From Paraconiothyrium sp. Pb-2020 (taxonomy: Eukaryota > Ascomycota > Dothideomycetes > Pleosporales > Didymosphaeriaceae): 64,000 nt of DNA. This document shows, one piece after another, positions 1 through 11,300 of the stretch. Location of the stretch: contig JAJUBI010000005.1 in the NCBI GenBank assembly GCA_022419385.1, positions 3,162,001 to 3,226,000 on the forward strand, given 5' to 3'. The notes under the pieces were generated by a model. That model was not told the origin of the DNA and searched no databases. It saw nothing but the letters and a program-made list of their open reading frames with translations. Both the position numbers and the translations under genes were made by a program. Within the stretch, counting starts at the first letter, position 1. Every line of letters begins with the position of its first letter.

Positions 1-486
1 CCAGAACGGTTTATTTAATGGAAATGCGATACATACGGGTTGTGCTGGTTGTCGTGGTAAGGCGATGACTCTACGGGCCGTCGACGACGTCGCGGTCGAA
101 ATCAGTGTGGGAGAGGTCTTGGCGATCTGATTAGATGGCACCTGCAATCGCCGAATGACATGCGAGGAAGCAACCAGTCCAACGTCAACCTCGAGTAACC
201 ACACTTACCCATCTATCTTCCTCGAAGTCGTAATGTCGCAGCACGCTCAGTTCTGTCGATAATGCTCTTGAAAGGCTTCCGCAGGGCAGAACTTGCAAAT
301 CAAGCTAACCGGGTTTCCCACACAGGCGCTCGGGTGATCTTGTGATGCGATACACTACTGCGACCCTCGATATCCTTTATCCACCCTCGTCGGAACCTTT
401 ACGTCGAACCTCAACCAGCGCGGTGAGAGTACCATAACCATCACTTAACGACTTTGCACATATTGTGTTTTCACAAAGCCAGCACC
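1..486. other. Left edge; upstream region of the CREG-like gene
   Basis: No supported gene. The last part should hold the promoter and 5' leader of the CREG-like gene starting at 487. I saw no clear TATA element. Confidence 0.4.
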
Positions 487-1245
487 ATGCGCCTAGGAAC
501 CGCCCTTCTTCCCCTCACCTACTTGGCCTCGGCGTCCGCGGTCCCATCGTGGCACGACAAATCCGCGCACGAAGTGTACCACGATGCAGCCTCTTACAGG
601 ATACCTACCGTGCATGAGTCTGCCGTCCTAGCCCGCCGGATACTAGATATCGAAAAGATTGGCACGCTGTCTACCGTCTTCCCTAACACACACACCACAG
701 AGAATCGCCCCTCAGATGTTGGAGGCTCGCCCATTGGGTTGCCAGACTACTTCGCCAATTGCGAGCCCGACACGGGCAACCCTACCATCCTCGAACTACC
801 GATAGCGACCTCGTTCAAGAATGTCCAAGCTGGGTCCAATATCTCCTTGTCGTTGAGGTGGCATGCGCCCTATAAACATTGGTATAGCGTAGCTTCTGTG
901 CCTCGCTTCAACCTGGTTGGATACTTAGAGGAGCTCACGGATGGAGAGGTCAAAGAAGAAGGCATAGCGGCTTGCTTCGTGAAGAAGCATCCTGATGCTG
1001 CTGCGTGGTTGCCCGGGAACCGGATACACGTTAGCAAGTGGGTGCGCCTTATTGTACAAGAGATTTATTGGATTGGAGGGTTCGGAGATAGGGCGTATAT
1101 CGGATGGATTCCTCTGGAAGATTGGCAGAGCGTGACTCGTGAAGAGATGGAGAAGGCGAGGCTACCAGGTGAAGGGTCGGGATGGAGCTCGTGGAAGTCA
1201 TGGTTTGGGTTGGCAAATGACAAGCAGGAGACGTTGGAGCTGTGA
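487..1245 (+). CDS. Secreted CREG-like protein with pyridoxamine 5'-phosphate oxidase-like fold
   Basis: Single-exon protein of 252 aa. The ATG at 487 gives a typical signal peptide (about residues 1-19, hydrophobic LLPLTYLASASA). The open frame extends upstream only through non-ATG codons, so 487 is the start. The body matches the CREG / Pyrid_oxidase_2 family: an ARRILDIEKIGTLSTVF segment, then PIGLPDYFANC, IATSFKNVQAGSNISLSLRW and a C-terminal WIGGFGDRAYIGWIP block, in the family order. Members have a split-barrel flavin-reductase-like fold, but many secreted CREG proteins do not bind FMN, so enzymatic activity is not claimed. It probably acts outside the cell or in the vacuole/secretory path. 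No introns or frame problems. Confidence 0.9.
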   Translation: MRLGTALLPLTYLASASAVPSWHDKSAHEVYHDAASYRIPTVHESAVLARRILDIEKIGTLSTVFPNTHTTENRPSDVGGSPIGLPDYFANCEPDTGNPTILELPIATSFKNVQAGSNISLSLRWHAPYKHWYSVASVPRFNLVGYLEELTDGEVKEEGIAACFVKKHPDAAAWLPGNRIHVSKWVRLIVQEIYWIGGFGDRAYIGWIPLEDWQSVTREEMEKARLPGEGSGWSSWKSWFGLANDKQETLEL

Positions 1246-4200
1246 GGTACCAGGCGCCACGATAGCACAGCACTAGGGAGATGTAAGTTGGGTGGCACAT
1301 TTGCTTGCCACGTGTTGTGACACTCTCGGACCACAATGGCAGATTCGTCGCTGGGCCCGTCTACCTGTAGATTGTACATGAAACCACCAGGTACACATAG
1401 CTCAACGATTCACGCAGGTTGTCGACAGGGTTTGCGTGGGTAGCACATGGAAAAGTCTAGCCCACAGCCATTCGTGCATTCACGGACGCATCAATTCCCC
1501 GCACGCTGGTCCTTCCTATATAACACTGCAAGCCACACCCTCGATGCACAGCAGGTCGCCAAACACGCCGCTCATCTTGGGCCCCAACGCGCGCCCGTCA
1601 CCCACATGTGCGCAACTACGATGACCGGCCGCGGTGTTCCCTGCGCAGCTCGCCAGGCGAAGTGAGACCACGACGGCCCCACTCAGGCAGCAACGCACCG
1701 CAAACCTCCGAGAAGCGCTCGCATGAAGGATGGGTCGCGTTCTGAGGCGTCCATAGGCCCGAATGAATGACGTTTCCTTTCACCCTTTCAACACGGTTGA
1801 CAGGCACTTGAGTCAGCAGCGCGCTTGGAATGGAACTTGCCCGCAGGTGATCTTCCGGGAACTGGCCTGGAGACGGTGGAGATCACCCTCGGCGCGCTGA
1901 TTTACGTGCATGCCGGGCGGCTGATGCGCCTTCTCTAGAATGCAGTACATACCGTAGTTTCTCCAGTAGCCGACGACGATCCACCGAGATACGGCACGAA
2001 TCATCGTTGGTACATGTGGCGCTGGCACGTTGACTCGAGGAATGAAGCGGCTGCCGCAAGTTGCCATGCAAGCGCCGGAGGCAAGCGTCCGAAAGAGCAG
2101 CGATTACCTGCGGTCTCCAGGGACCACGGCGGGCTGTCGCTGTCGGGGACCGACGTGCTGGGCACGCTGGCTTTGCACGACTCGCAGCGTCATGGCCAGC
2201 AAAAGTTCCAGCGACGTGACAGCTGCAGCGGCCGTCGATTGAGTTCCCGTGACACCTGCTAGCCAGAGCGCGGGCGGATGTGCGCTGCAGAGATGATCCC
2301 TGCGCAGGGGCCGGCCGATGGGCTCCCACGTTTCTGAGCAAGCGGGCGGAGAGGAGGCGCAACGGTCTCGTGGAATCTTCCATTTGTGGGTTAGACAGGA
2401 CTGCAGCCGGGATGAAGGCTGTAGCAGCGGGCATCAGGTGCGACGCTGCTGCGGTGCGTGCAACAACGCTGAAAGGGGTCCGACGAGGCTGCGCTTCTGG
2501 ACGAGACGCAGACATCAGCCCATGTCGCAGTGTCATCACATCACACTAGCAAGCTGTCTGCCGTGCTCCCCGTGCGATTCCATGGTCCAAACGCCTGTAC
2601 ATGCTGAGCGTGCCGGCTGCACGGTATGACCCGCGATCCCGGTCTCCTGTGCTCCCTCACGGCCGCCGACGGCATCGCTATACCTCGCCGAAACTCGCTT
2701 TCCCACGTACTCTATACCGCATATCGCTGCAGCCCCGACCCGCCTCGTGCAAAACATCGCCGTGTCTGCGGATCGGATGAACGCCGGCCAGTGCGTCCCT
2801 GTCTCGCTCGTCTGATGAGTCGAGCCCGCCAAAACCTGCTGTCCATGCCGGTATCCTTCATCAGTCAAACGCGGCAGAGGCTTTTGGACGACTACTGATT
2901 GCTTTTGTTTTTGCGAACGAGGCGTGCTCCCCCATCAGTGCCCTTAGACTCGGGTTGGTCTGGGATGAGCCTCCGCAATCCTTCCACACGTGCTCATATC
3001 CCTTCCAATCCATTGCAACGGCTCGTCAAGTTTAACCAACGTGGAGTAGATTACGAAGGACCTCGAGCTCCTCACACGCATGCGCACGCTACCAGACGTG
3101 TCAGCAAGCTACTCAGCCCAAGACCGTCACCGCCCTCCCTAGGCATCCCAAAGCGATTGTGAGTGCAGGTGCAGAAACTCGAAGGGCTTTGCATCCCGTA
3201 TACCTTTGACATCTCAACGTCTGCAACGTCACTTGTGAGATCCTTGGCGACTCAGACCGAGACATTTTGCCTCTCTCACGGCTGCAAGTATACGCTCCCC
3301 TTCCATCACGTTTCATGAGAGGCTGACATCGTCCGAAGTCGAGGAGCACTGCTTTAGTTGCAAGGTCGGGAGGTGCTCCGCTTCGATAGCCGGGTCGCGG
3401 GCGTCTAGATTTGCGGGCACTTAGCATTTGAGTAACGTCCATCTACAACGGTGATAGCAACTGTACTGTCTGGCCTCTGCAAATCGGGCAAGATGGGCAA
3501 GATCCACGCAGGTCATTATCGAGCAAAAGGGGTGGACTGACTCGTTATAGCCCTGCATCGATCACTGCTATGACTCCTATAGAACGCCTTCCTATATCCA
3601 TCTCAGTATGTGATTGCTGATGCTCCAGCACTTTGCGGTCTTGAGTATTCTCCCCACTAGTACGCACTTTACACTGATGGACCTTTTCCGCGGACTGAGT
3701 GGAAGCCTGGACGATCCTTGCCTCTGGCAGACCTAGCAGCAGCGCGTACCCGTGCCTTGAAGGTAGCAAAGATTGGCAGCGTCGTACGACGGCAGTGCAT
3801 GGAGTCTCAGCTCAGACTTCGCAGCCTGAGGCAGCTCTTTGTCTTGCATGCAGGCTGAATGACTGGCGTCGGTAGATGCGGGAGCGGAGACGGTCTCAGG
3901 GGAACAAGTTTCAACGCGCCAAACCATTTGACGCAACACGACACAGCAGGAAGGCATCGACGCGTGTACATTTTCCGCCCGTCGAGCTTCGGCGAGTCGA
4001 CCCTGACATGCTGAATGACAACCTGATCGCCCGGTTGGCACGGCCTTTAATGCATGCGTGCGATGCTCATTGGCAATCGCTCGACCGTCAAGTGTAGCGT
4101 GAGCGTGTTCCCCAGTTGTTCATGCGACCAAGGACTGCGCGGCCTCGTCACACCCTCGAGATGGGTTCCCAGGAACGATGCTGGCGAATGGCATGAGAGC

Positions 4201-4817
4201 GCTCCAAGGGTCACCCCATCATGGCTCATAGCAACGGGTACTATGAACCAGCGATCAACTGTCCAATTTCTACCTGACGTTGCGGTTTCCACTACAGGGA
4301 GCTTGGGCCAGGTGTCAATGCGTTGCAAAGCGAGCATCCTTACACCGCCAGAGCCAGGTGGTAATCTCACGGAGACCAAGCGGAGTTGTGGTGGAATCTT
4401 TGGATTTGATCTGCTTTCGCAGTGCGACAAAGCTGTTTTCGCTATGCGCAGGATGGCTATAATACAGTGGCGGCAAGAGCACTCGCCAAAACATTCCGAC
4501 TGGCCCGAAAGGCGCCTGGTCGATGTTGGTGAAAAGGCGATTTACATCTCCTAAGTATTGACAATGAAAAAAAAAACGAGGGGTTACAAGCCCGTATCCC
4601 GTACCGTCAAAACAACGAACGCCATGGTGATGCAGTAAAGGAAACATTAAATGCCGCTTCAAAGAACGCCTATTGTGGTGCCGTCCAGTGGTATCACACC
4701 GACCGATAGATGGTATAACGAACAATTGCGACCGCGCGAGATCCAGATGTATTTGAAGGCAAGCAAGGCCGTGATCAGAACGCCAGGATGGAAAATTACC
4801 GCATAAGTTTAGAGTCG
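1246..4817. other. Gene-poor interval downstream of the CREG-like gene
   Basis: About 3.6 kb with many short overlapping open frames on both strands and no recognisable domain, signal peptide or plausible exon chain. The right end should hold the 3' untranslated region of the minus-strand C2H2 gene that stops at 4818. I see no gene here that I can support. Confidence 0.4.
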
Positions 4818-5975
4818 TCATGTCGTAAGTGTTGTCGATGCGTGGCAGCCTCGCTCGTGGCGCTTCATGTTGCTCCTCACACTGAACGCCTTGCCGCACC
4901 CCGGTTGCGGGCATTTGTACGGCTTCTCGCCCGTGTGACTGTGACTGTGGATGCGCAGACTGCTGGGTCGTGAGAAGGCTTTGTTGCATGTGGAGCAGAT
5001 ATACCGATCTTGCGATTGTGGGAAGGCAGATTGACTGGAAGTGCTGATGTAGTGGTGGTGTTGCCATGGGTTCGAACCGTTATTAGTGGGCGTAGGCAGC
5101 GGCAGAGGCACCTGGGGTTGGAAGTTGGAAGGCAAAGGTCGCTGTCCATACATGCTCATCGAGTATGGATGAGGTTCGGGGGAGTAGAACGAAGCCGCAG
5201 ACGCCGCACCGGCGAGGAAGCATATGGTGACGGCGCGTAGGAAGAAGCACTGTAAGGCGACATGGAGGACTGCGGAAGTGAGGTTCGCTTGACGGCGGAC
5301 ATGTGAGGGCCGATTTGTCGTTGCTGGTGTGGCTCCATGTTGTTGAGCGACTGACCGAGGTAGTAAGAACCGGCGCCAGAAGAGTTGAAGCGGTCGACGG
5401 AGACTGATTGCCGTCAACCATGAATCGGATGCATAGGTGGCGTAGGAGGAAGGGTCAGTCTGGGGTGGCTCACGATCGTGGGACCAAAGGCTTGCTCGGA
5501 ACGACTCTCGGTTGCTGTTTTGGACCTGCCGCGCGACTGTTGGTCCTGTCCTAGCTGCGGGAATGTTGTTGTGATCTGGGACTCTGACTTTGCCCGGCTG
5601 CAGCTGCCGTTAGCGGTGTGCAGGAGGAAGAGGTGCCCGGGGTGCCGTTACCTGTCTCAGACGCCGCCTTCTCACGTCGGCAATGTGCAGCGACTCGATA
5701 TTGAAGGCAGCGAGGGCTTCTGCTCTTCCACTGGTGGCGACCGGTGGCGACTGCAGGTGTCGTGGTACTGGTAGTCGGCTTGTTGCTGTGGGATTTGGGT
5801 CGAGTACTGGGCCGGAGCAGCTGCGTACGACGGCGGTTGAGGATGCTGCTGATGGTGTTGTTGATGTTGGGATAGTAGTGCGTCTGCGGGAGTTGCTGTT
5901 GGTGTTGATAGTGACGGTCGTGCGCCTCACGTTCCCTCCGCTGCCGTGTACCATACTAGCAAGATGCATAGCCAT
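4818..5975 (-). CDS. C2H2 zinc-finger transcription factor gene, reading frame broken by repeated one-base slips
   Basis: The C-terminal 5.2-4.8 kb part is clear: two adjacent C2H2 fingers, YICSTCNKAFSRPSSLRIH (C-x2-C-x12-H) and YKCPQPGCGKAFSVRSNMKR (C-x4-C-x12-H), preceded by a Ser/Pro/Gln-rich region with YSPEPHPYSMSMYGQRPLP. The pair resembles the fungal 'RPSSLRIH' regulators (FlbC-like group), so a nuclear DNA-binding regulator is likely. Upstream, protein-like sequence continues to an ATG at 5975 (MAMHLASMVHGSGGN), but it hops between all three frames: shifts near 5926, 5868, 5703, 5678, 5600, 5416, 5400 and 5207. Low-complexity Gln/Pro sequence (APAQYSTQIPQQQ), KPSLPSISS, LHIAD and TLPPTPPMHPIHG appear in successive frames with almost no stop inside each segment. 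Most shifts equal one missing base in a short homopolymer. Either the sequence has local indel errors or the gene is a very recent pseudogene. Confident on family, not on integrity. Confidence 0.7.
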
Positions 5976-8300
5976 GAAGTCACGGGTTCACAAAGTAGGT
6001 TTTGTAATGGAGGGCGAGATGAAGAGGCGATGACGAGAGGAAAGAGGGACGAGGACGGATACTAGCAGATGTACAGAATGGGCGCCAGGACGTGGACGTC
6101 GGGCAGTAGAGCCGGACGAGTCGTTGGGCCTGCAAGCGTTCAAGTACGATGGGCGGTTGGCGAGATTCAGCGCGCAGGCAGCGTCAACTCGAAGGGCCCG
6201 CGGTGACCAGACGTTGCCGGCAGGGTGGGTCAGACAGCAGCGAGGGCCCTGGCTGGTGTGTCCTGTGCGGAGGATGTTGCAAATTGCTATTGAGCGGTGG
6301 ACGAAGCGGACCGTTGTCCACGCCGCAGCCGTCAGAAGAGTTAGGGAGCGCCGCCTGCAACGGTAATGCGATGACGAACGGAAGCGGTTCAGGAGGGAGG
6401 ATGCGCAAGCCCCCAGGCAATGCCTTGGCTAAGCGATCCGTCCTCGAGCACCCTAGGCTGCCAATCTATACTGCACCGGCTATCGAGCCTGTTGCGGTGT
6501 TGAGGCGGTGGAGGCGCACCAGGGGCCCTGCCGGGGGTCAAGGACAGGCCGCACTGCACCGCAGATCGCCTTCCCAGGGAACGAGCGCCGCACGCAGGAG
6601 ACAGGCTGGGGATCCCTCCTCGAGCGAGCTGCCAGTCCCACTGGATGCGGTGCAGAAGAAGGGGGCCGCAGTGAGCAGCCGCGCAGCACTGCGGATGAAA
6701 AGACGGCAGCCGGGAGAGCAGGTTCGTGAGGAGCCTGGGGGGCAATGGGTGGTGAGGTCGGCGATCAACGCTGGCTGATCCTGACGGCCGGCTAGAGTTG
6801 GTGCTGGAGGCTGGTGTGGGTGAAAGCGGTAGGGATGGCCTGCACGTTCTCCTCGCGTGTGAGATCGATCGACGACGGGCGTCCGCGAGCACCTGCTTCC
6901 TGCTGAGCCGTGTGCGTTTTCGATTCAAGCCAGCGTCCGAAAGTGCGTGTTCCTGGGCAGGGTGGAGCAATGGGACGACGTCTGTTGGTAAGCTCGACGG
7001 GACAGGACGGCGCTCGCGCGACGCAGAGCGGCAGAGCGGCAGAGCAAGGCGTCGAGACAGGCGCCGACAGGGCTGACGGCGGATTGCGCGGTGGGCCGTT
7101 GCAGCGAGCCTGAGGTGAAGGGAGGGCGCCAGGTCCGGGTGCCGCTAGGGACGACGGAGCCAGCGAGCAGCCTGAGACGAGCGGGCAGAGATGATACAGC
7201 AAGAAGGCATCTTGAGGACCCTGGGCGTGCTCCCTGTCATATCGTCTACGATGCGGCGGTGGGGGCAGCCAGATGAAGCCGCGCCAGCACCGTCGTCCCG
7301 CTTTGGTGGGTGTCGAAGCTCCCTAATGCCGTCGAGGCGGTGTCGAGTCGAGCAGGCGACGCGCCGCGGACAGCGACGACGTTGGACGCTACACACTGCC
7401 GTGCCGGCCGCTAGGGGCGACGACGGCGTCCGCGATGCCTGAGTGAACAGGACCGTCGTCGTCGTCGCCAGCAGCGAGCAGCCCTCAGTCAGCAGCCATC
7501 AGCCAGGAGCCTCGTCGTCTGCGCTGCCTCCGCCTCCGCCTCCGCCTCCGCCTCCGCCCGCCGCCGCCCGCCGCCTGGCCTGACGCGCCCTCCAGCAACA
7601 GCGGTGCAGACGCGCTCTCTCCGCCGGCGAGTCGTGCCCGGCCGCAGGTGTTTCAGCACGCTGGCGGTCGCGGTCGCTGGTGCCGGCGTGCCGACCCAAG
7701 ACGCTTCCGGCAGCCTCTCCGTTCGCGCTACGCGAGCCCTTGTGGCGGGTTGACGCCGGCCCTTGGCGTCAACTGTCTCCTTCGAGGGCGGGTCGATCAG
7801 CACAAGCGCATGCACCAAACCCTGGAGCCACGTTCGCCGTCACCCTCTTCGCCGCGACACCGCGTCCGAGTGTTGTAGCCGACCTGCCGTCACCCACAGC
7901 GCTCTCCCGTCTGTTCTGGAACTGCTCGCTGACACGACCGGGCCCGCTCGACCTCCGTTAGCTGCTGTCTGCACCTCTCCGTCGTCCACCCAGCGTCGTT
8001 TCGTGCCACAAGACCACGTGTCGCACAACAGCCTTCGAGTGTGGCCCCAGGCGACCAGGAGATGAACTCGCCGGGAAGACATGCTCGTTGCCCACGGCCA
8101 TTGCTGCACTTGCACGCTCATCGCTCCCGCCTCGAGAGCCGGTGACAGCTTCAACCCTCTGTCCTTCGGTTGCTCTCATCCGCATGCACCGTATTCGCTC
8201 TGGTTTCACCACCAGGAGACCATCAAGCACGCGAGGCATTTTCTTCGCACGGTTTTGGTGCAGCGGACAATTTGTCGTGCAGGGAGCAACGCATGATCTT
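5976..8300. other. GC-rich leader/promoter region upstream of the C2H2 gene
   Basis: A strikingly GC-rich stretch with long but compositionally odd open frames on both strands (Arg/Ala/Gly/Pro-rich) and no domain. It lies directly upstream of the minus-strand C2H2 gene, so a long 5' leader and promoter is the simplest reading; fungal developmental regulators often have these. It contains a GCCTCC repeat at about 7525-7560. Confidence 0.4.
7525..7560. repeat. Short (GCCTCC)n tandem repeat
   Basis: About five to six copies of the hexamer gcctcc in a GC-rich non-coding stretch. It explains the poly-Gly and Glu-Ala runs in the overlapping minus-strand open frames, which are therefore not evidence for a protein. 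Confidence 0.7.
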
Positions 8301-11300
8301 CCGGGAGAGAAACCATCCAAGCCTTGTCATGGTCAGAGCGAGGCGTGGGACCGCCGCAGGGATACCGAGGCGTGGTCTGCGGCACGAGCCATCATCTCAG
8401 CGCTCCGGGCGGACAAGCTTAAATGCCATCCGACACTGGGTCAGCACTTTCTCCATCAATCGCTCCCGTCTGTTCAGCTTGCGCAGCGCTCACAGTCAAC
8501 TTGTCATGGTTCAATACGAGTCTGCCAAAGCCATGCTATACCTACTGGAGACGTGTGTTTACCGCTAAGAACCCCTCAACGAGGGCTCATTCGCCTGCCT
8601 ATCTTGTATAAAGTCTCAGCCCAGTTGTCGGGTTACATTGTTGCCTCGATAGCAAAGAGCGTATGCCGGCTGCGTGGTTCTGCAAATCTCGCGAGTCACC
8701 TGGTAACGAAGGGTCGGCACCTCATTACGGATAAAATGAACCAGGAGACCATTCCCAATACAGCATGATGCCGTCCCCCACGCGCGCCGCGTTTGGCCTT
8801 CGGACTATTGATCTGCAGCCTCGTCCTTCACCGTGGATTCCATGGGTCTTTGTTGTCGAACCGCTGCAATACGAGGCTCGTTCAATAATACATTCGAAGG
8901 GCCTTCTTTTCCGCTTCTACCTCCAGCCAGCTTCCTTCGTGTCATGTCAGCTAATCATTACAACCCATCGCTTACCGACGACATCCTGCTGTAGTCGGCC
9001 ACGAGACTGAGGTTTGCAATGAGTGCATGGCTGTCCTGATTATCGTCAAGGGCTTCTCAGTCTGCGCGAACCGCGTATTGCTCGTGGTACAAGTTCGCCC
9101 GAGAGTTATAGCGTCATATCATAGGCGAGTCAACAGACTAGAAATGTATCCTGAAGACTATGAGAAGGAGGCGAACTGCGTCACGTCCACCTCCATCGGC
9201 GACCATCGGTCGCTTGATGTTTCTGTGCGTTTCGAGCACAACTGCAGTAACCACTTCCCGGGTATACTCGAGTTTAGTGAGGCTTGGACACTAGTAGCGC
9301 CATGACTCTGCCTGACAAGCACGACCTGGTCGTTCACTGCTGTCTACACACGCATCAATCGTCGGGCTCATTAGCATGCAAGGTTAGCAACTCATGAATT
9401 CTCGATCAACCTCGAATCTGGAACGGCAACATGCTGCCGTCGCTGGCTTCCAGGGTTTCGATGCAAGCCCCCACATATCGTCTAGCAAAAATGGCATGCT
9501 TCTCATCAACTCAACAACGCATCGCTATTCACAATACCAAGATTGATCTCGGAATGTTGTAGCGTTTACTGTGGCCTCAAAATGCTCAGAGGACCACACT
9601 CAAGAAGAAGAGCGGGATATGGCCACCCCTGACATTGGCTGAGCTTCAGCTTCCAGGGTTCGTCTGCGCTCCTGCGAGCTCCACGGCACTTTCCGTCACA
9701 CAATGTCTTCTTGAGCCTTCATTCCATCCCTATTGCCTTCTAAAACCACCAGTCGATATCAACAGCGACTGAATTCTTAGCAGGGATACGGTGGTGACAA
9801 GAAATCTACCACTCAAAGGGAACGATGACTGACAGAACGGGAACCGAATAATGACTAGAAGAGGTAGCCACCACGAGCTGCTCTGCCAACTTAGCCCTTG
9901 ATCCATGCACAACCGTTTTGAGCTGGTCGTCCGAGGGCGCCAACCGCCTCAGCAAGGGTCAAAGAACGGCTGACGTCGATCCATCTCGAATCCTGGCTGT
10001 CCAACACATCGCGATGTTCTTGGCCGACCACAGCATCGGGGCCAAGTCTCAGATCAGCCGGAATCCACCCATCGCACCCATCGCACCCACTCAAACAACG
10101 CCTGAGGACATGCCCACACTCGACTTACCTGCTCGGCATGTGTAGCAGAATGGCTTTTCCCAGACTTTGCGGCGCCATGACGCAGCCTCCTAGGCGCCCG
10201 GTGTTCCCTCGGACTACTCAAACTCTAAGGACCCCAAACCAGCGCTCCATGAAACGCGAGCGGCTCGTCATTATCTCCGCATTCGGTTGAAGCCACGCTT
10301 GCGTCAGCCCCACTGTGGATTTTACCATGTATGTATGAGGTCTTGACTGCGAACCTTAGAGAGGATGCAACCTCATAGCCACCAGCAAAACAACCGAACA
10401 TACCTGAAACTCAGGTCATCATTAAATCCGAGCCGTTTGTCCTCTCTCCTTCACTGTGAGTGGGTCTCACATTAGTGTAGGGAGCAAGTGGCCGAACGTA
10501 CGCGCGCCGGAATGTCAAGCTAGCCAACGTCCGCGTCTTCTTGCCTCTTGCACCCGTTGAGCCTTGGCGCACCCTTCGGGTATGAATCAGGGTCTTGATA
10601 TCCTAACGGGCCATTCAATCTATACGTTATCGCGCCGCAAGAATGGCTTCAAAGTCCACTTGGCATCGTTGCAGCCACATGGATACGCTTCCGCGTCGCC
10701 TCGTAGCGATCCTTCAGCCCATGATGCAAGCTGCATTTACCTGGTAGCGAGGAAATTCGATGTGGCTCCAAGAGCGAAGGCATAAGCAGATACCCAGAAC
10801 CACGGTCCTACCGCCCTCCATCAACCTTTGGAGGTATGAACCCCAATCCGATTCCTCAAGTTAAGGGCGCTCCGCGCGGTAAGCCGCCTTACTTCATGAA
10901 TCGACCAACAGTCATACGACTTTTGCAGGAATATCGACCTCGCGCGCCATTTCCACCACTAGGGACAATGGCGGTCTTCCGCACCCTAGCGTCTAAGGAA
11001 ATCATTGGAATAAGATCTACAGATGTTCGCTCAAGGATTGCCTGGGCAAAACTGTCTATTGCAGCACGTGCAGATAATCTGCGGGTCGTCGTCACGCTCG
11101 TCAAATTTGATTTGAAGCCCGTCAGACGCCTTTCCCTTCTCACCAAATACTGCATTTCCACCTTGCTCCTCCAATCACATGGTTCATACAAGGACAGGCC
11201 CGTCGGACCGTAGTGCATGTCATCGTCGATTATTGACTGCATGCGTGTGTTGACCCAAAGCACGCCTGTCACATTCTAATGAACATGCTCGCTCGCTGTG

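Noticed and set aside
1883..2539. 218-codon minus-strand frame
   Set aside because: Arg/Ala/Ser-rich low-information text, no domain, overlapped by frames on the other strand.
4315..5067. 250-codon minus-strand frame across the zinc-finger end
   Set aside because: It reads the finger exon in a wrong frame; the C2H2 frame is the real one.
6149..6778. 209-codon plus-strand frame and similar GC-rich frames
   Set aside because: Length is explained by few stop codons in GC-rich DNA; the same region is open in several frames.
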